Source: Bacillaceae bacterium JMAK1
GTDB lineage: Bacteria; Bacillota; Bacilli; Bacillales; Marinococcaceae
Assembly (NCBI GenBank): GCA_012970285.1
Contig: JIBW01000006.1
Span: 248,001 to 312,000, forward strand
DNA: 64,000 nucleotides
Direction: 5' to 3'
Part shown: positions 35,126-43,861 of the stretch, piece after piece
Layout of the letters: every line of letters begins with the position of its first letter
Numbering within the stretch: position 1 is the stretch's first letter
Notes under the pieces: generated by a model
The model's database searches: none
What the model saw: the letters and a program-made list of their open reading frames with translations, nothing else
Told to the model about the DNA's origin: nothing
Translations under genes and position numbers: made by a program

Positions 35126-35263
35126 ATGTTCAACCCACCATCAATTAGATTGGAGTTCTCGCATTCACTTAACTAGGTCATTTTACCATATTGCAATTTG
35201 AAATTTTAGACTTTAATGGAGTTGTAACATCCGAATACGATCTAACAGAAAAGAAGAAGATCT

Positions 35264-35512
35264 TTACGTTTGAACGTCTGCATCCTTCTTCTTTTTCTTC
35301 AACACAATCATAACAATCAACCAACCGATTTGAATAAGCAACGGTAAAATAAAGATTGATGCGAAGACGAGAATATTGAGCAAGATAATTTCCGGCGTCT
35401 GCACAGCTCCTGCACCATCGACTTCTCTTTGTGCCAAAAAATAACTTCCAATGACAAAGGCAACGATCCAAAAACCAGTAATCAACCACCAAAAAAACCA
35501 TGAAACCTTCAT
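35264..35512 (-). CDS. DUF3923-like small membrane protein
   Basis: 82 residues: WFFWWLITGFWIVAFVIGSY, then REVDGAGAVQTPEI between two membrane segments, then a Lys-rich tail. The REVDGAGxxQTPE signature matches the DUF3923 family of small Bacillota membrane proteins of unknown function. GAGGTGA lies before the ATG. Confidence 0.7.
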   Translation of the reverse strand: MKVSWFFWWLITGFWIVAFVIGSYFLAQREVDGAGAVQTPEIILLNILVFASIFILPLLIQIGWLIVMIVLKKKKKDADVQT

Positions 35513-35592
35513 GAATTCACCTCAAATTCATTCTTATTTAATTGAAAATTAAAACTATATAAGTGAATACTATTCATCATACATTTAATGAC

Positions 35593-35991
35593 TTACTCAG
35601 GCGCCACTACTTCAACTTTCATTCGGTCTGGATCTTCGAAATAGACCGCATAATGACTGTCTCCACCTGCATATGGATGATCATCTTCATATAACACCGT
35701 TACTCCTTGACCTTTTAACTGTTGTGTAAGCTGATCGACATGCTCTCGAGAGTCTGCATAAAAGGCAAGGTGATTAAGTCCCGTGCGTTTACGATGATAC
35801 GCAACATCTAAATAACGATCTTCCGTTTGCACAAAAACGAGGTACGTGTCACCAAGCTTCCAACTCATACCTAACTCCCACTGTTGATGTACACAATACC
35901 CTAAGCTTTCTAACAACCATCCCCAAAAATCAGTAGACCTCTCGAAGTCGGACACATAAATCTCAATATGATGAATTAATCCCCGTTTCAT
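35593..35991 (-). CDS. VOC-family (glyoxalase-like) protein
   Basis: 132 residues of vicinal oxygen chelate fold: LIHHIEIYVSDFERSTDFWG at the start (first metal His), TGLNHLAFYADSREHVDQL in the middle (second His) and YFEDPDRMKVEVV at the end (Glu). The three metal ligands are present. This group includes small lyases and antibiotic-binding proteins; the substrate is unknown. The ATG has AGGGGGG upstream. Confidence 0.85.
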   Translation of the reverse strand: MKRGLIHHIEIYVSDFERSTDFWGWLLESLGYCVHQQWELGMSWKLGDTYLVFVQTEDRYLDVAYHRKRTGLNHLAFYADSREHVDQLTQQLKGQGVTVLYEDDHPYAGGDSHYAVYFEDPDRMKVEVVAPE

Positions 35992-36006
35992 TTCTACACC
36001 CCCCTG

Positions 36007-36222
36007 TTAGGATCGTTCACCAACCCAATTAAACAGTGCAATCGTTACGAAGTATACGACCAAACCAGTAGCTAAAAGGATCATCGGTATATTTAAGATC
36101 GTTCCTTCAAACCAATTGTAGTACATCGATAGTCCAAACAATGACGTCCCCCAAAAGACAAACACACTAAATAGCGCTTTTTGTAATACAGACCTTGGTG
36201 TATTACTTTTCTAGAAAAACAT
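36007..36222 (-). pseudogene. Small membrane protein gene with an early nonsense codon
   Basis: From ATG 36222, which has GAGG 8 bp upstream, the frame reads Met-Phe-Phe then TAG (36211-36213). It continues open for 67 more codons as a two-TM protein (VLQKALFSVFVFWGTSLFGL, ILLATGLVVYFVTIALFNWV) ending NWVGERS. No good downstream start was found before the first membrane segment. This looks like a recent nonsense mutation. Confidence 0.55.
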
Positions 36223-36246
36223 TGAATTATCCTCGGATTTTATAAT

Positions 36247-37023
36247 CTAATTATATTCTTTAACGTGCAGTCCAATTGCTTCATTCACGTCGATAGCATT
36301 ATCTAAATTCGTGGCATGATGTGCATTCTTAATCGTAATGAGTCTAGCGTTCGATAGTTGACGAGCCAAATCGGCTTGTTGCCTTTTGATCATTTGATCA
36401 TGATCTCCTTGTACAATAAGCGTTGGACACTTCACTTCGGCTAACTGATCCCCACTTTCCATTCTTGAGACAGCAGACCACAAGCGTACCCAATCGTTTA
36501 ATTTCATCGCTGGCACAACATCAAGAATGTAGGCTTTATTGTCTTTGTTAAACGTGGATAACGTACGCGCTTGGATTTTCGCTAACAAACGCATCGGAAT
36601 CAGTCTGCTAGAAAAGCGATTAATTGGAACGAATAGCTTTTCAAACCAATTGTATGTATTCGTATAAGGCGTTCCAATGAGAATTAAAGACTTTACACGC
36701 TCAGGATATTGAATAGCCACTTGCAAAGAAATATGTCCACCCATTGATAAACCACAGAGATGGGCTTGCTCAATCTCTAAATATTCTAGAAGACCAACAA
36801 GGTCTCTAACTAATTCATCGGAATGTACTTCACCTGCAGGCAAAGACGACTTCCCATGCCCTCGCACATCCCAGACAATGACCTTGTAGCCTTGTGAGAA
36901 GTGCTCAACTTGCGGTCTCCATTGTTGATGATCCCAAGACGCACCGTGCGTGAAAACAATCGGGTCACCTTCTCCATATACCTCATAGTAAAGCTGAACA
37001 TCCTTCATGTTTGCATAAGGCAT
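36247..37023 (-). CDS. Alpha/beta-fold hydrolase
   Basis: 258 residues, single-domain alpha/beta hydrolase: oxyanion region VFTHGASWDHQQW, WDVRGHGKS, nucleophile elbow LCGLSMGGHISLQ, Asp in LIVQGDHDQMI and His in IKNAHHATNLDN. The complete Ser-Asp-His triad is present. It resembles BioH/3-oxoadipate enol-lactonase-type hydrolases in general; substrate unknown. The ATG follows GCGAGGGA. Confidence 0.88.
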   Translation of the reverse strand: MPYANMKDVQLYYEVYGEGDPIVFTHGASWDHQQWRPQVEHFSQGYKVIVWDVRGHGKSSLPAGEVHSDELVRDLVGLLEYLEIEQAHLCGLSMGGHISLQVAIQYPERVKSLILIGTPYTNTYNWFEKLFVPINRFSSRLIPMRLLAKIQARTLSTFNKDNKAYILDVVPAMKLNDWVRLWSAVSRMESGDQLAEVKCPTLIVQGDHDQMIKRQQADLARQLSNARLITIKNAHHATNLDNAIDVNEAIGLHVKEYN

Positions 37024-37154
37024 CGCATTCCCTCGCTTCGTACAACGGACTTGTGATCATTGTAACACGCGTTTAATTCATCTATGACGAAAAAGCGTAA
37101 ACCCTAAGGAGGATGTACGCTAAAGCATTCCGTGTATTCAACTTTAGATTGTAG

Positions 37155-37331
37155 TTACGGTTTCTCGATAAACACTTCTCCATTTCCATCAAGCAAAGGA
37201 GTTAGCCCAACACCTTGCGGCTGCCACGTTTGCAAATAATGAACACCCGTGACGTTGTCGACAATGACCATCGTTAAACCGTACTGATAATGTTGCACAT
37301 CCTTTTCTGTAAACCGCTTCTCTTTAGACAT
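37155..37331 (-). CDS. DUF6440-like small protein
   Basis: 58 residues: MSKEKRFTEKDVQHYQYG, then VDNVTGVHYLQTW and GVGLTPLLDGNGEVFIEKP. The TGVxYL...GLTPLLDxxG pattern matches the DUF6440 family of small Bacillota proteins of unknown function. A strong GGAGGGA site precedes the ATG. Confidence 0.72.
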   Translation of the reverse strand: MSKEKRFTEKDVQHYQYGLTMVIVDNVTGVHYLQTWQPQGVGLTPLLDGNGEVFIEKP

Positions 37332-37397
37332 TGTTTATCCCTCCGTGAATGAGTGATTTTACGAAAGAGTGGAGCAAAAAATCCGGAAAACGTTAAC

Positions 37398-37895
37398 TTA
37401 CGAAAACACCGTGATGCCTGAGATAAATAGTACGCCGATCACGACTGCCCAAAGTACAATACCAATGGTCATCCAAAGACTGACATACGCTCTGTTTGCT
37501 CCTGCTGCAAGGGCAATTCCAGCAGCAAGATGAAACGCGATTAGAATGCCGGCTAATGCAACACCCGGAACTCCGTATTTCTCAAAATAGTGTTTCGCAC
37601 GAATCGCTCGTTTACTCGGTTCTTTTTCTTTTTTCTTCTTTTTACTTTTTATTTTTGAACGGAGTTTATCGATCCCCCAAATAAATGCCATAACAGAAAC
37701 CCAGTTTCCAATGATCGCTACGATCATCACCGGAATCGTCGGGAAGCCTAACATTAGTCCAAATGGAATCGCCCCATATGATTCAAAAAATGGAATGAGA
37801 GATAAAACAAAAATGAAGATCAGTTGTAAAAGTACGTTACCTTCAAGAAATGGCAACAGTGAGAAGTACGTTTCTTGAATTTGTTCAAGTACCAT
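37398..37895 (-). CDS. Small multidrug export-type membrane protein (COG2426)
   Basis: 165 residues: hydrophobic N-terminal half with SLIPFFESYGAIPFGLMLGF, a central very basic loop (KIKSKKKKKEKEPSKR), KYGVPGVALAGILIAFH and further membrane segments. It matches the Sm_multidrug_ex family (PF06695), a name that is weakly supported experimentally. Single gene with ATG start. Confidence 0.8.
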   Translation of the reverse strand: MVLEQIQETYFSLLPFLEGNVLLQLIFIFVLSLIPFFESYGAIPFGLMLGFPTIPVMIVAIIGNWVSVMAFIWGIDKLRSKIKSKKKKKEKEPSKRAIRAKHYFEKYGVPGVALAGILIAFHLAAGIALAAGANRAYVSLWMTIGIVLWAVVIGVLFISGITVFS

Positions 37896-38018
37896 ATAAA
37901 AAACTCCTTTCGTCGATGTCTACCTTTAGTATCCTCGATTAAACGAGTATTAGCAGTACATTGTGCATGAAAGGAGGTATATTCGTGTTAAACGGAGGCT
38001 TTTCAACACCCGTTATAC

Positions 38019-38744
38019 CTACATGTTCTGTTGATCAAAGGCATTCCACTTCTTTTTGAGTAACAAATAGAACAAAACTGCCCATAAAATTGGTACGATC
38101 ATATAGAGACTGGCTGTTGCCCAATCCCCACGCAGAATATAGTCAAAACCCTGAGCTACATGAAAGTTCGGAAACACTGTAATCAAGATCGTGTTCAAAT
38201 TCGAATTCACGACACCTTCTAGCATAAAATAAACAATTATAATCGGCCACCCATACAGACTCACTTCAATTGTATTCTTGGAGTACTCCGCAAGAAGCGT
38301 CCCTAGAAAAAGAAACATCATCAACATCGGCAACGAAAACAATAACCCACCAATTGCATGTAAGAATTCATAACGGAAGATTATCATCGCAATAAGCAAC
38401 AGCCCCATCGCGATCATGAGTGTGATTGCTGACTTCGCGAAGAAAAGTTCAGTTCGACTTACTTTGTACAGTTGCAATACTTTTAGTGTTTGATGTTCTC
38501 GTTCCTCAACGAGAATATTTCCTTGAACATACATGACGACAAATGATGATATAAACCCTAAAACCGAAGGAATTGCGTTAAAGAAAACGATCTCGTATTG
38601 ATCTACATTGAAGCCAAATTGATTTAAGATATACACGGTAGAAACCATGATGAGTGCACTAAAAAGCACAATCATAACTTGCCCATTCCAAATAATATCT
38701 TGAAATTCTCGCTGAATTAGTATCCGAATTCGTCTAAAATTCAT
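38019..38744 (-). CDS. ABC-2-type transporter permease
   Basis: 241 residues with six membrane segments and the arrangement of ABC-2 permeases: N-terminal RILIQREFQDIIWNGQVMIV, VQGNILVEEREHQTLKVLQL (coupling region before the second half), then four segments. It is 20 bp downstream of a degenerate ABC ATPase-LytTR fusion and is surely in the same operon. Substrate unknown; related systems export or respond to peptides. Confidence 0.82.
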   Translation of the reverse strand: MNFRRIRILIQREFQDIIWNGQVMIVLFSALIMVSTVYILNQFGFNVDQYEIVFFNAIPSVLGFISSFVVMYVQGNILVEEREHQTLKVLQLYKVSRTELFFAKSAITLMIAMGLLLIAMIIFRYEFLHAIGGLLFSLPMLMMFLFLGTLLAEYSKNTIEVSLYGWPIIIVYFMLEGVVNSNLNTILITVFPNFHVAQGFDYILRGDWATASLYMIVPILWAVLFYLLLKKKWNAFDQQNM

Positions 38745-38764
38745 GCGCTTCCCTCATCTTCTTA

Positions 38765-39790
38765 TTACCAATTTAGTAATGCCTTTAATTCTCCGTACTT
38801 CGATTTCGATAAAGGTACAACCTGTTCATTTCGGTTATCGAGCGTGAGACTATAACTGTTCTTACTCCACACGATGACTTCCCTAACTCTTTGCAAATTC
38901 ACTAAGTACGACCGATGGCAACGATAAAATCCATACGGTAACAGCTTGCTCTCTAGATCTTTCAACGTAACGGTTGAATAGAATTCTTCATTATTAACGT
39001 GTAAAACGGTCTGACGTTCTCTCGTCTCGATGTAATCAATCTCTAAAGGATCAAAAAGAATAAATTTATCTTCAGTCTTCGCTGAAATCTTCTCAAAACG
39101 TTGTTGGAACAGTTCTTCGTCATTGGTTAGTTCGTCTTTTACTTCTTCTTGCTCGATGATTTCCTCATCTAGTTCGACTTCTTGCATTCCACGTTCATTC
39201 AACCTAAAAACTTTTGATCCGAGACGAATGCCTTCTTCTAACGAAGATGTTAGTAAAATGACAACGCCATTCATCCTTTTAATTTCTGTCAAAACATGGT
39301 TGAACACCTTTTTGGATTGCAAATCCAACTGATACGTCGGCTCTTTAAATACGTAGATACTCGTTTTTTGAATTAAGCTTCGAGCAAACTGTAACCTCTT
39401 TTTTTCATAATACGTGAGTAGCTTTATTTTCTTTGTTCTGACGTGCGTGAGCTCCGTTAACGTTAAAATTTTCGCTATGTCAATTTCAACGCCATACAAT
39501 TGCCCCCAAAAGCGCACCATTTTCTCCGGTGTTAGACGAGGATATTCTCCCATATCTGGCGAATAAATAAACAATTCATCCGGTCCAGCAACTGCATTCC
39601 CGTCATACATAATTTCATTCGCAAGGTAGCTCTTATCATTTTCTAAAAGGGACAAAAAAGCATCCATATGTTCAATATCAGCTTGAATTGCTGCAATTTC
39701 ATTGTTCTGAACGGCTAGATCAATTGGAGGAAGCAGCTCTTTATTGCCGATTATTTTACCCGAGCCATTGAGTGTAAGTGCCATCCACAT
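38765..39790 (-). CDS. Degenerate ABC ATPase fused to a LytTR DNA-binding domain
   Basis: 341 residues. Residues 1-220 align with an ABC ATPase: PRLTPEKMVRFWGQLYGVEI region, LLTYYEKKRLQFARSLIQKT where LSGGQ should be, SIYVFKEPTYQLDLQSKKVF where Walker B and D-loop should be. The Walker A GxxGxGKST is absent (IAAIQADIEHMDAF instead), so ATP hydrolysis is unlikely. Residues 235-341 are a LytTR domain (LEIDYIETRERQTVLHV, YGFYRCHRSYLVNLQRVREV, VPLSKSKYGELKALL). A transcription factor made from a transporter ATPase, next to a permease. ATG 39790 or 39784. Confidence 0.85.
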   Translation of the reverse strand: MWMALTLNGSGKIIGNKELLPPIDLAVQNNEIAAIQADIEHMDAFLSLLENDKSYLANEIMYDGNAVAGPDELFIYSPDMGEYPRLTPEKMVRFWGQLYGVEIDIAKILTLTELTHVRTKKIKLLTYYEKKRLQFARSLIQKTSIYVFKEPTYQLDLQSKKVFNHVLTEIKRMNGVVILLTSSLEEGIRLGSKVFRLNERGMQEVELDEEIIEQEEVKDELTNDEELFQQRFEKISAKTEDKFILFDPLEIDYIETRERQTVLHVNNEEFYSTVTLKDLESKLLPYGFYRCHRSYLVNLQRVREVIVWSKNSYSLTLDNRNEQVVPLSKSKYGELKALLNW

Positions 39791-40149
39791 CGGTCTCCTT
39801 TAAGCTTCTTAGTATGACAATTGCCCACGAATACGTCTTATGTATTGCATAGAAAGAGGAATTTTCCGTTTGACTGGTGGAGAAATCCGTTCGAAAGATA
39901 CGGTATTCTACCTTTAGTGTGGTGTATTTTACTCATTTCTATGTTTTGTCGGTTTTATAGAATTACGTTACTACATTCATTATAAATGGTATTAAATTTC
40001 TTTTGGAACTCCTAAAGAAACCATTATGGATACTAAATACTAACAAATGAATACAACACCACTAACTACCAACAAATGATACCACAATTAAGCCCGCTTC
40101 TTTTAGTGTCCAATACTCATTACACTGTAATACGAAACTATTCAATAAA
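39791..40149. other. Intergenic region without identified features
   Basis: About 360 bp, AT-rich. No ORF, repeat or promoter could be supported. It lies upstream of the ABC-LytTR gene and probably holds its promoter. Confidence 0.4.
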
Positions 40150-40208
40150 AAAAGATTGCACGGCGAAGAGCGAACACATACGTTTCTACTCTACCCGTAC
40201 AATCTTTC
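40147..40208 (-). terminator. Terminator of the tatA operon
   Basis: The minus strand has AAAGATTG paired with CAATCTTT plus four further GC-rich pairs, followed by T7. It ends the dehydrogenase-TatA operon. Confidence 0.7.
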
Positions 40209-40249
40209 AGTAACGTTCAATTATTAAATGGTTTTAGCTAAACCAACGT

Positions 40250-40465
40250 TTAAGCTTTAGAATCAGTTTGCTGATCTGCAGCAATCTTTTGTGTCTCTTT
40301 AGGATCAACGTCATCATCCATGAGCTTGCTTGTTGATTTTTTGAATTCAGAAATGGTTTTCCCAAATGCGCCGCCAATCTCTGGCAATTTCTTGGGTCCA
40401 AAGATAAGCAATGCTAATAACAAAATTAGAATAAGACTAGGAATTCCAATGTTAAGTGGACTCAT
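40250..40465 (-). CDS. tatA: Sec-independent translocase subunit TatA/TatE
   Basis: 71 residues: one N-terminal membrane segment ([15 protein letters not shown]), the hinge [20 protein letters not shown] with amphipathic helix, and an acidic tail. TatA multimers form the pore for folded proteins with twin-arginine signals. Third gene after the GMC dehydrogenase genes, whose subunit 3 carries a twin-arginine signal, so it is a dedicated Tat partner. No tatC is nearby. AAAGGAGGG site. Confidence 0.93.
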   Translation of the reverse strand: MSPLNIGIPSLILILLLALLIFGPKKLPEIGGAFGKTISEFKKSTSKLMDDDVDPKETQKIAADQQTDSKA

Positions 40466-40490
40466 TTCATTTTCCCTCCTTTAAAATCAA

Positions 40491-42218
40491 TTAATCTTCG
40501 TCTTCAACGAGGATTCCAGGGTTTTCAAAGTACTCAAGCATTCCTTCAGCTGCTCGATACGCTAAAGCACCAACTGTCGGTGTTGGGTTGTTTCCACCGT
40601 TGTGCGTAAATGTAGAAGCACCAACTACGAAGAGGTTTTCACAATCCCATACTTGAGAGTAGTTGTTTACAACAGATGTTTCACTTGAAGCACCCATGAT
40701 CGTTCCACCTGTGTTATGTGTCGTTTGGTATGGAACGATGTTGTAATCGCCTGTTGCTTGGTTCGTTTGTGTAACGATATCTGCACCCATTTGCTTCATG
40801 ATTTCTTCAGATCGCTCAGCTTGGTGTGCAGCAAGCTTACGGTCTTGATCTGTAAAGTTATACGTCATACGAAGTAGCGGATCGCCATTCTCATCTGTAT
40901 ACGTCGGGTCAAGGTCTAAGTAATTGTAGCGATATGGCATACTCGCTCCTTGACTTCCGATTGATAATGTACGGTAGAAATAGTGAGTCGATGCTTTCTT
41001 GAACTCACTTCCCCAAGACTTCGTGTCTGGTGGTACTGGGTTCGTTTCAATTGGACGAATTCCCGTTTGGTTGAGAGACAATACGCCACCGTGGATAAAG
41101 TCAAGATCACTATGGTCAAAGTTATCTCCATTATAATCTTCCACTCCACCACCGAGAGCTCCCGCACCAGCGTACAAGTTGAACTGCTTGTCTTCAAACA
41201 TTCCTTGAGCACCAGACATGATTTGGTAGCAGTAGTGCTTTCCTACAACACCTTCTTCTGTTTCTGGATCATATGGCTGACCGATGCCTGATTGGAGCAT
41301 CAAACGAGTGTTGTTCAACACGTACGTAGTGAGGATCACCATATCTGCTGGTTGGTAATACTGTTGTCCATCATTACCATCAATATAATAAACGCCGACT
41401 GCTTTACCGTCTTCATGTTCAACTTCACGGACGTTAGCATGCGTTTTGATTTCAAAGTTACCAGTATCAACTGCTGTTGGAATTACAGTAATTAATGGAT
41501 CAGACTTTGCTTGATAGTCACAACCGAAACGCTCACAGAATGAACAGAATTGACATTGGTAAATCGTTTTACCGTCAGGGTTCGTATAATTCTCTGAAAG
41601 GTTTGCAGATGGACGTTGATGTGGGTGCAAGCCAAGATCAGAAGCAGCATCTTTGAATAGACGAATAGCTGGTGTTTCTTTCATTGGTGGCGTCGGATAC
41701 TCTTCAGACATCCAAGGCGTCATGTCATTTTGCTCACCAGAGATTCCCGCTGTTTTTTCCCATTTCGTATAATAAGGCTCGAGCTCATCATATGTAATGC
41801 CCCAGTCTTGTAACGTAATGCCTTCTTCGATTTTATCTTCGCCGTAACGATCGATCGTATGTGTACGGATTTCGAAGTCATAAGGGAAGAAACGAGGTGC
41901 TTGACCATTCCAGTGAATTCCCGCTCCACCAAGGTCTGTACCAAGTACAAATGAACCTGTTTGACGCATTGGAAGTGCAGTCATATCTTTATCATTACGG
42001 AAACTAACAGTTTCCTTTGAAAGATCTTGCATTAAATCGTGATCTAATGCATATTTCATTTCGTCTTTTTGCATGATGAAGTCTGCAGGAGTTCGATCCG
42101 CACCGCGTTCTAGTCCAAGTACCTCAATGCCCGCTTTTGCAAGTTCAGCTGCAACAATTCCGCCTGCCCAACCGACACCGACGATAACGGCTTGTTTTTT
42201 CGGTAATTCAATAGCCAT
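40491..42218 (-). CDS. GMC-family FAD oxidoreductase, gluconate dehydrogenase-like large subunit
   Basis: 575 residues: N-terminal FAD fold AVIVGVGWAGGIVAAELAKA, then GMC-type substrate domain and C-terminal GNNPTPTVGALAYRAAEGM. A Cys cluster CQFCSFCERFGCDYQAK near residues 222-238 resembles the [3Fe-4S] binding motif of bacterial FAD glucose/gluconate dehydrogenases. It has no signal peptide and is expected to be exported with the Tat-signal subunit 3. Likely oxidises a sugar or polyol at the cell surface and feeds electrons to the respiratory chain. No cytochrome subunit gene is adjacent. Confidence 0.88.
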   Translation of the reverse strand: MAIELPKKQAVIVGVGWAGGIVAAELAKAGIEVLGLERGADRTPADFIMQKDEMKYALDHDLMQDLSKETVSFRNDKDMTALPMRQTGSFVLGTDLGGAGIHWNGQAPRFFPYDFEIRTHTIDRYGEDKIEEGITLQDWGITYDELEPYYTKWEKTAGISGEQNDMTPWMSEEYPTPPMKETPAIRLFKDAASDLGLHPHQRPSANLSENYTNPDGKTIYQCQFCSFCERFGCDYQAKSDPLITVIPTAVDTGNFEIKTHANVREVEHEDGKAVGVYYIDGNDGQQYYQPADMVILTTYVLNNTRLMLQSGIGQPYDPETEEGVVGKHYCYQIMSGAQGMFEDKQFNLYAGAGALGGGVEDYNGDNFDHSDLDFIHGGVLSLNQTGIRPIETNPVPPDTKSWGSEFKKASTHYFYRTLSIGSQGASMPYRYNYLDLDPTYTDENGDPLLRMTYNFTDQDRKLAAHQAERSEEIMKQMGADIVTQTNQATGDYNIVPYQTTHNTGGTIMGASSETSVVNNYSQVWDCENLFVVGASTFTHNGGNNPTPTVGALAYRAAEGMLEYFENPGILVEDED

Positions 42219-42236
42219 AATTTATTCAATCCTTTT

Positions 42237-42992
42237 TTAGTTGTGATGTTCGTGTAAGCTAATTGGTTCCATATCGTGGAATTCTTCGTCTTCAATAATA
42301 TCCATGTACGCCATTTGGCCACCTGGATACTTCTTCATTCTCCAGCCGTCCATGTTCTTGTTTCCACCGTATACTGGATCTGAGTACACACCACGAAGTG
42401 TTGCCACACGTAGTAAGCTAAAGAATTGTGATGAAGACATTCCGTTCATGTCAACGTCACCAGCTTCGAACTTCTCTAAAATTGCATCTTGTTGCTCTTC
42501 AGTAAGATCGAAGTAGTTTTCACCATCATGACTCGCTTTTGCTTCTTTTTGAATCAGACGAACACCTTGTAAAAATGCATCGCGACGTAAAAGTGCCGAT
42601 TGCGTTCCTTGTGTATCTTCACCCTCTTCAAATGGACCATCCATATACTCACGTGCGTTAAATCCCCATGAACCTGCAAGCTGACGGTCAATGAAATAAG
42701 GTACTGAAAGTGCAATTGCTCCTGGTCCTACTTCATCTTCTGGGAAAATTCGCTCTACCGCTGAACTTAATACACGGAAATCTTCTTGGCGCTTAAAGAA
42801 CAAACGCGCTTCCATGTAATCATTGCTGCCGTTCCCGTGATCGTGGTCTCCTCCACTAGTTGCTGTATCTGAAGACGTGTTAAAAAGCATTCCGCCAATC
42901 AGTCCACCACCAATTAATCCACCGACTGCAAAGCTACCGTTCTTAATAAACTCTCTTCGGGTAAGACCTGAAGATTTTTTCTCATCTGCCAT
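42237..42992 (-). CDS. Gluconate 2-dehydrogenase subunit 3-family protein with Tat signal
   Basis: 251 residues. The N-terminus KSSGLTRREFIKNGSFAVGG has a twin-arginine motif (RREFIK) and a glycine-rich hydrophobic stretch. The mature part is a subunit-3 domain (DFRVLSSAVERIFPEDEVGP, GVYSDPVYGGNKNMDGW). Subunit 3 carries the catalytic subunit across the membrane and holds it there. First gene of the operon, 18 bp before the GMC gene. AAAGGAG site. Confidence 0.92.
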   Translation of the reverse strand: MADEKKSSGLTRREFIKNGSFAVGGLIGGGLIGGMLFNTSSDTATSGGDHDHGNGSNDYMEARLFFKRQEDFRVLSSAVERIFPEDEVGPGAIALSVPYFIDRQLAGSWGFNAREYMDGPFEEGEDTQGTQSALLRRDAFLQGVRLIQKEAKASHDGENYFDLTEEQQDAILEKFEAGDVDMNGMSSSQFFSLLRVATLRGVYSDPVYGGNKNMDGWRMKKYPGGQMAYMDIIEDEEFHDMEPISLHEHHN

Positions 42993-43455
42993 AGCCGTTT
43001 ACTCCTTTTTGTTTTCATAACAAATTGACCGGTCAAGAACGACCCGCCTCGTTAATCTCTGTTGTTAAGCCCCTTGCTTACAACATGCTCAGCCCCGTAA
43101 CTCCCCTTGAACCTAGACATTCACAAACCTTACAATCATATGTACTAAAATTTGTATCTTGCACCTTGCATCCAGAATTTGTCTCTATAATCTAGTGAAT
43201 TCCGATGGCTCACTATGCATGCAATCACTTCGACTCCCTAAACATCAATTAGTCGTTGATCTTATATGTGTATACCTAAGGAAGAAACTAAACATATGTA
43301 AAACATGAACTTATATGGAAAGGGCCACCTCCAATTTCCATATATATATTAACACATAAAACCTAAGAATTGCAGTCTCTTATAAAAAACAGTTATGACT
43401 AATTCTCATCATGCTTCACTTTATTATCTAGCTCTAGTAACAGCAATCAAATGTC

Positions 43456-43491
43456 AAAAAAAATCCTCCATACATAAAAATGTATAGAGGA
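43456..43491 (-). terminator. Orphan terminator, possible 3' end of a small RNA
   Basis: A 12-bp stem with one mismatch (TCCTCCATACAT / ATGTATAGAGGA, 4-bp loop) is followed on the minus strand by T8. No minus-strand gene ends here: the DNA up to 43861 has no ORF and the next gene is on the plus strand. A small minus-strand RNA transcribed from within 43500-43800 is possible; no firm promoter was seen. The rest of 42993-43861 holds no gene; TTCATAGG/CCTATGAA arms at 43672-43705 form a loose inverted repeat. Confidence 0.45.
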
Positions 43492-43861
43492 GCTAAAAAT
43501 GGTTACCAACCGTATATGATTGTAACATGTATATTCATCATCACGCAGGGGTTTTTATACATGCAAAACACTGTTTATCTTCTAACTACAACCACAGTTT
43601 TTTTATTTCTGTATATTTATGACTTTTTCTCCAGTTAGTCTTTTGGCAATCGCATATTTCGTGCATCGAAATTCATAGGGAATGGCATTTTCTGTATCCT
43701 ATGAACCCCTACTTGATTCCCCGCAAGAGAAATACGGTATTTTAACTAATTTAGTGTAAAAATAACGATTTTTCCATAATTACGTCTATCCACTTGTAGT
43801 AACAACCAATTACACCCTGTTATAGTAGTTGAAGAACTCATTTCATAAGGCGGTTTTCTTC

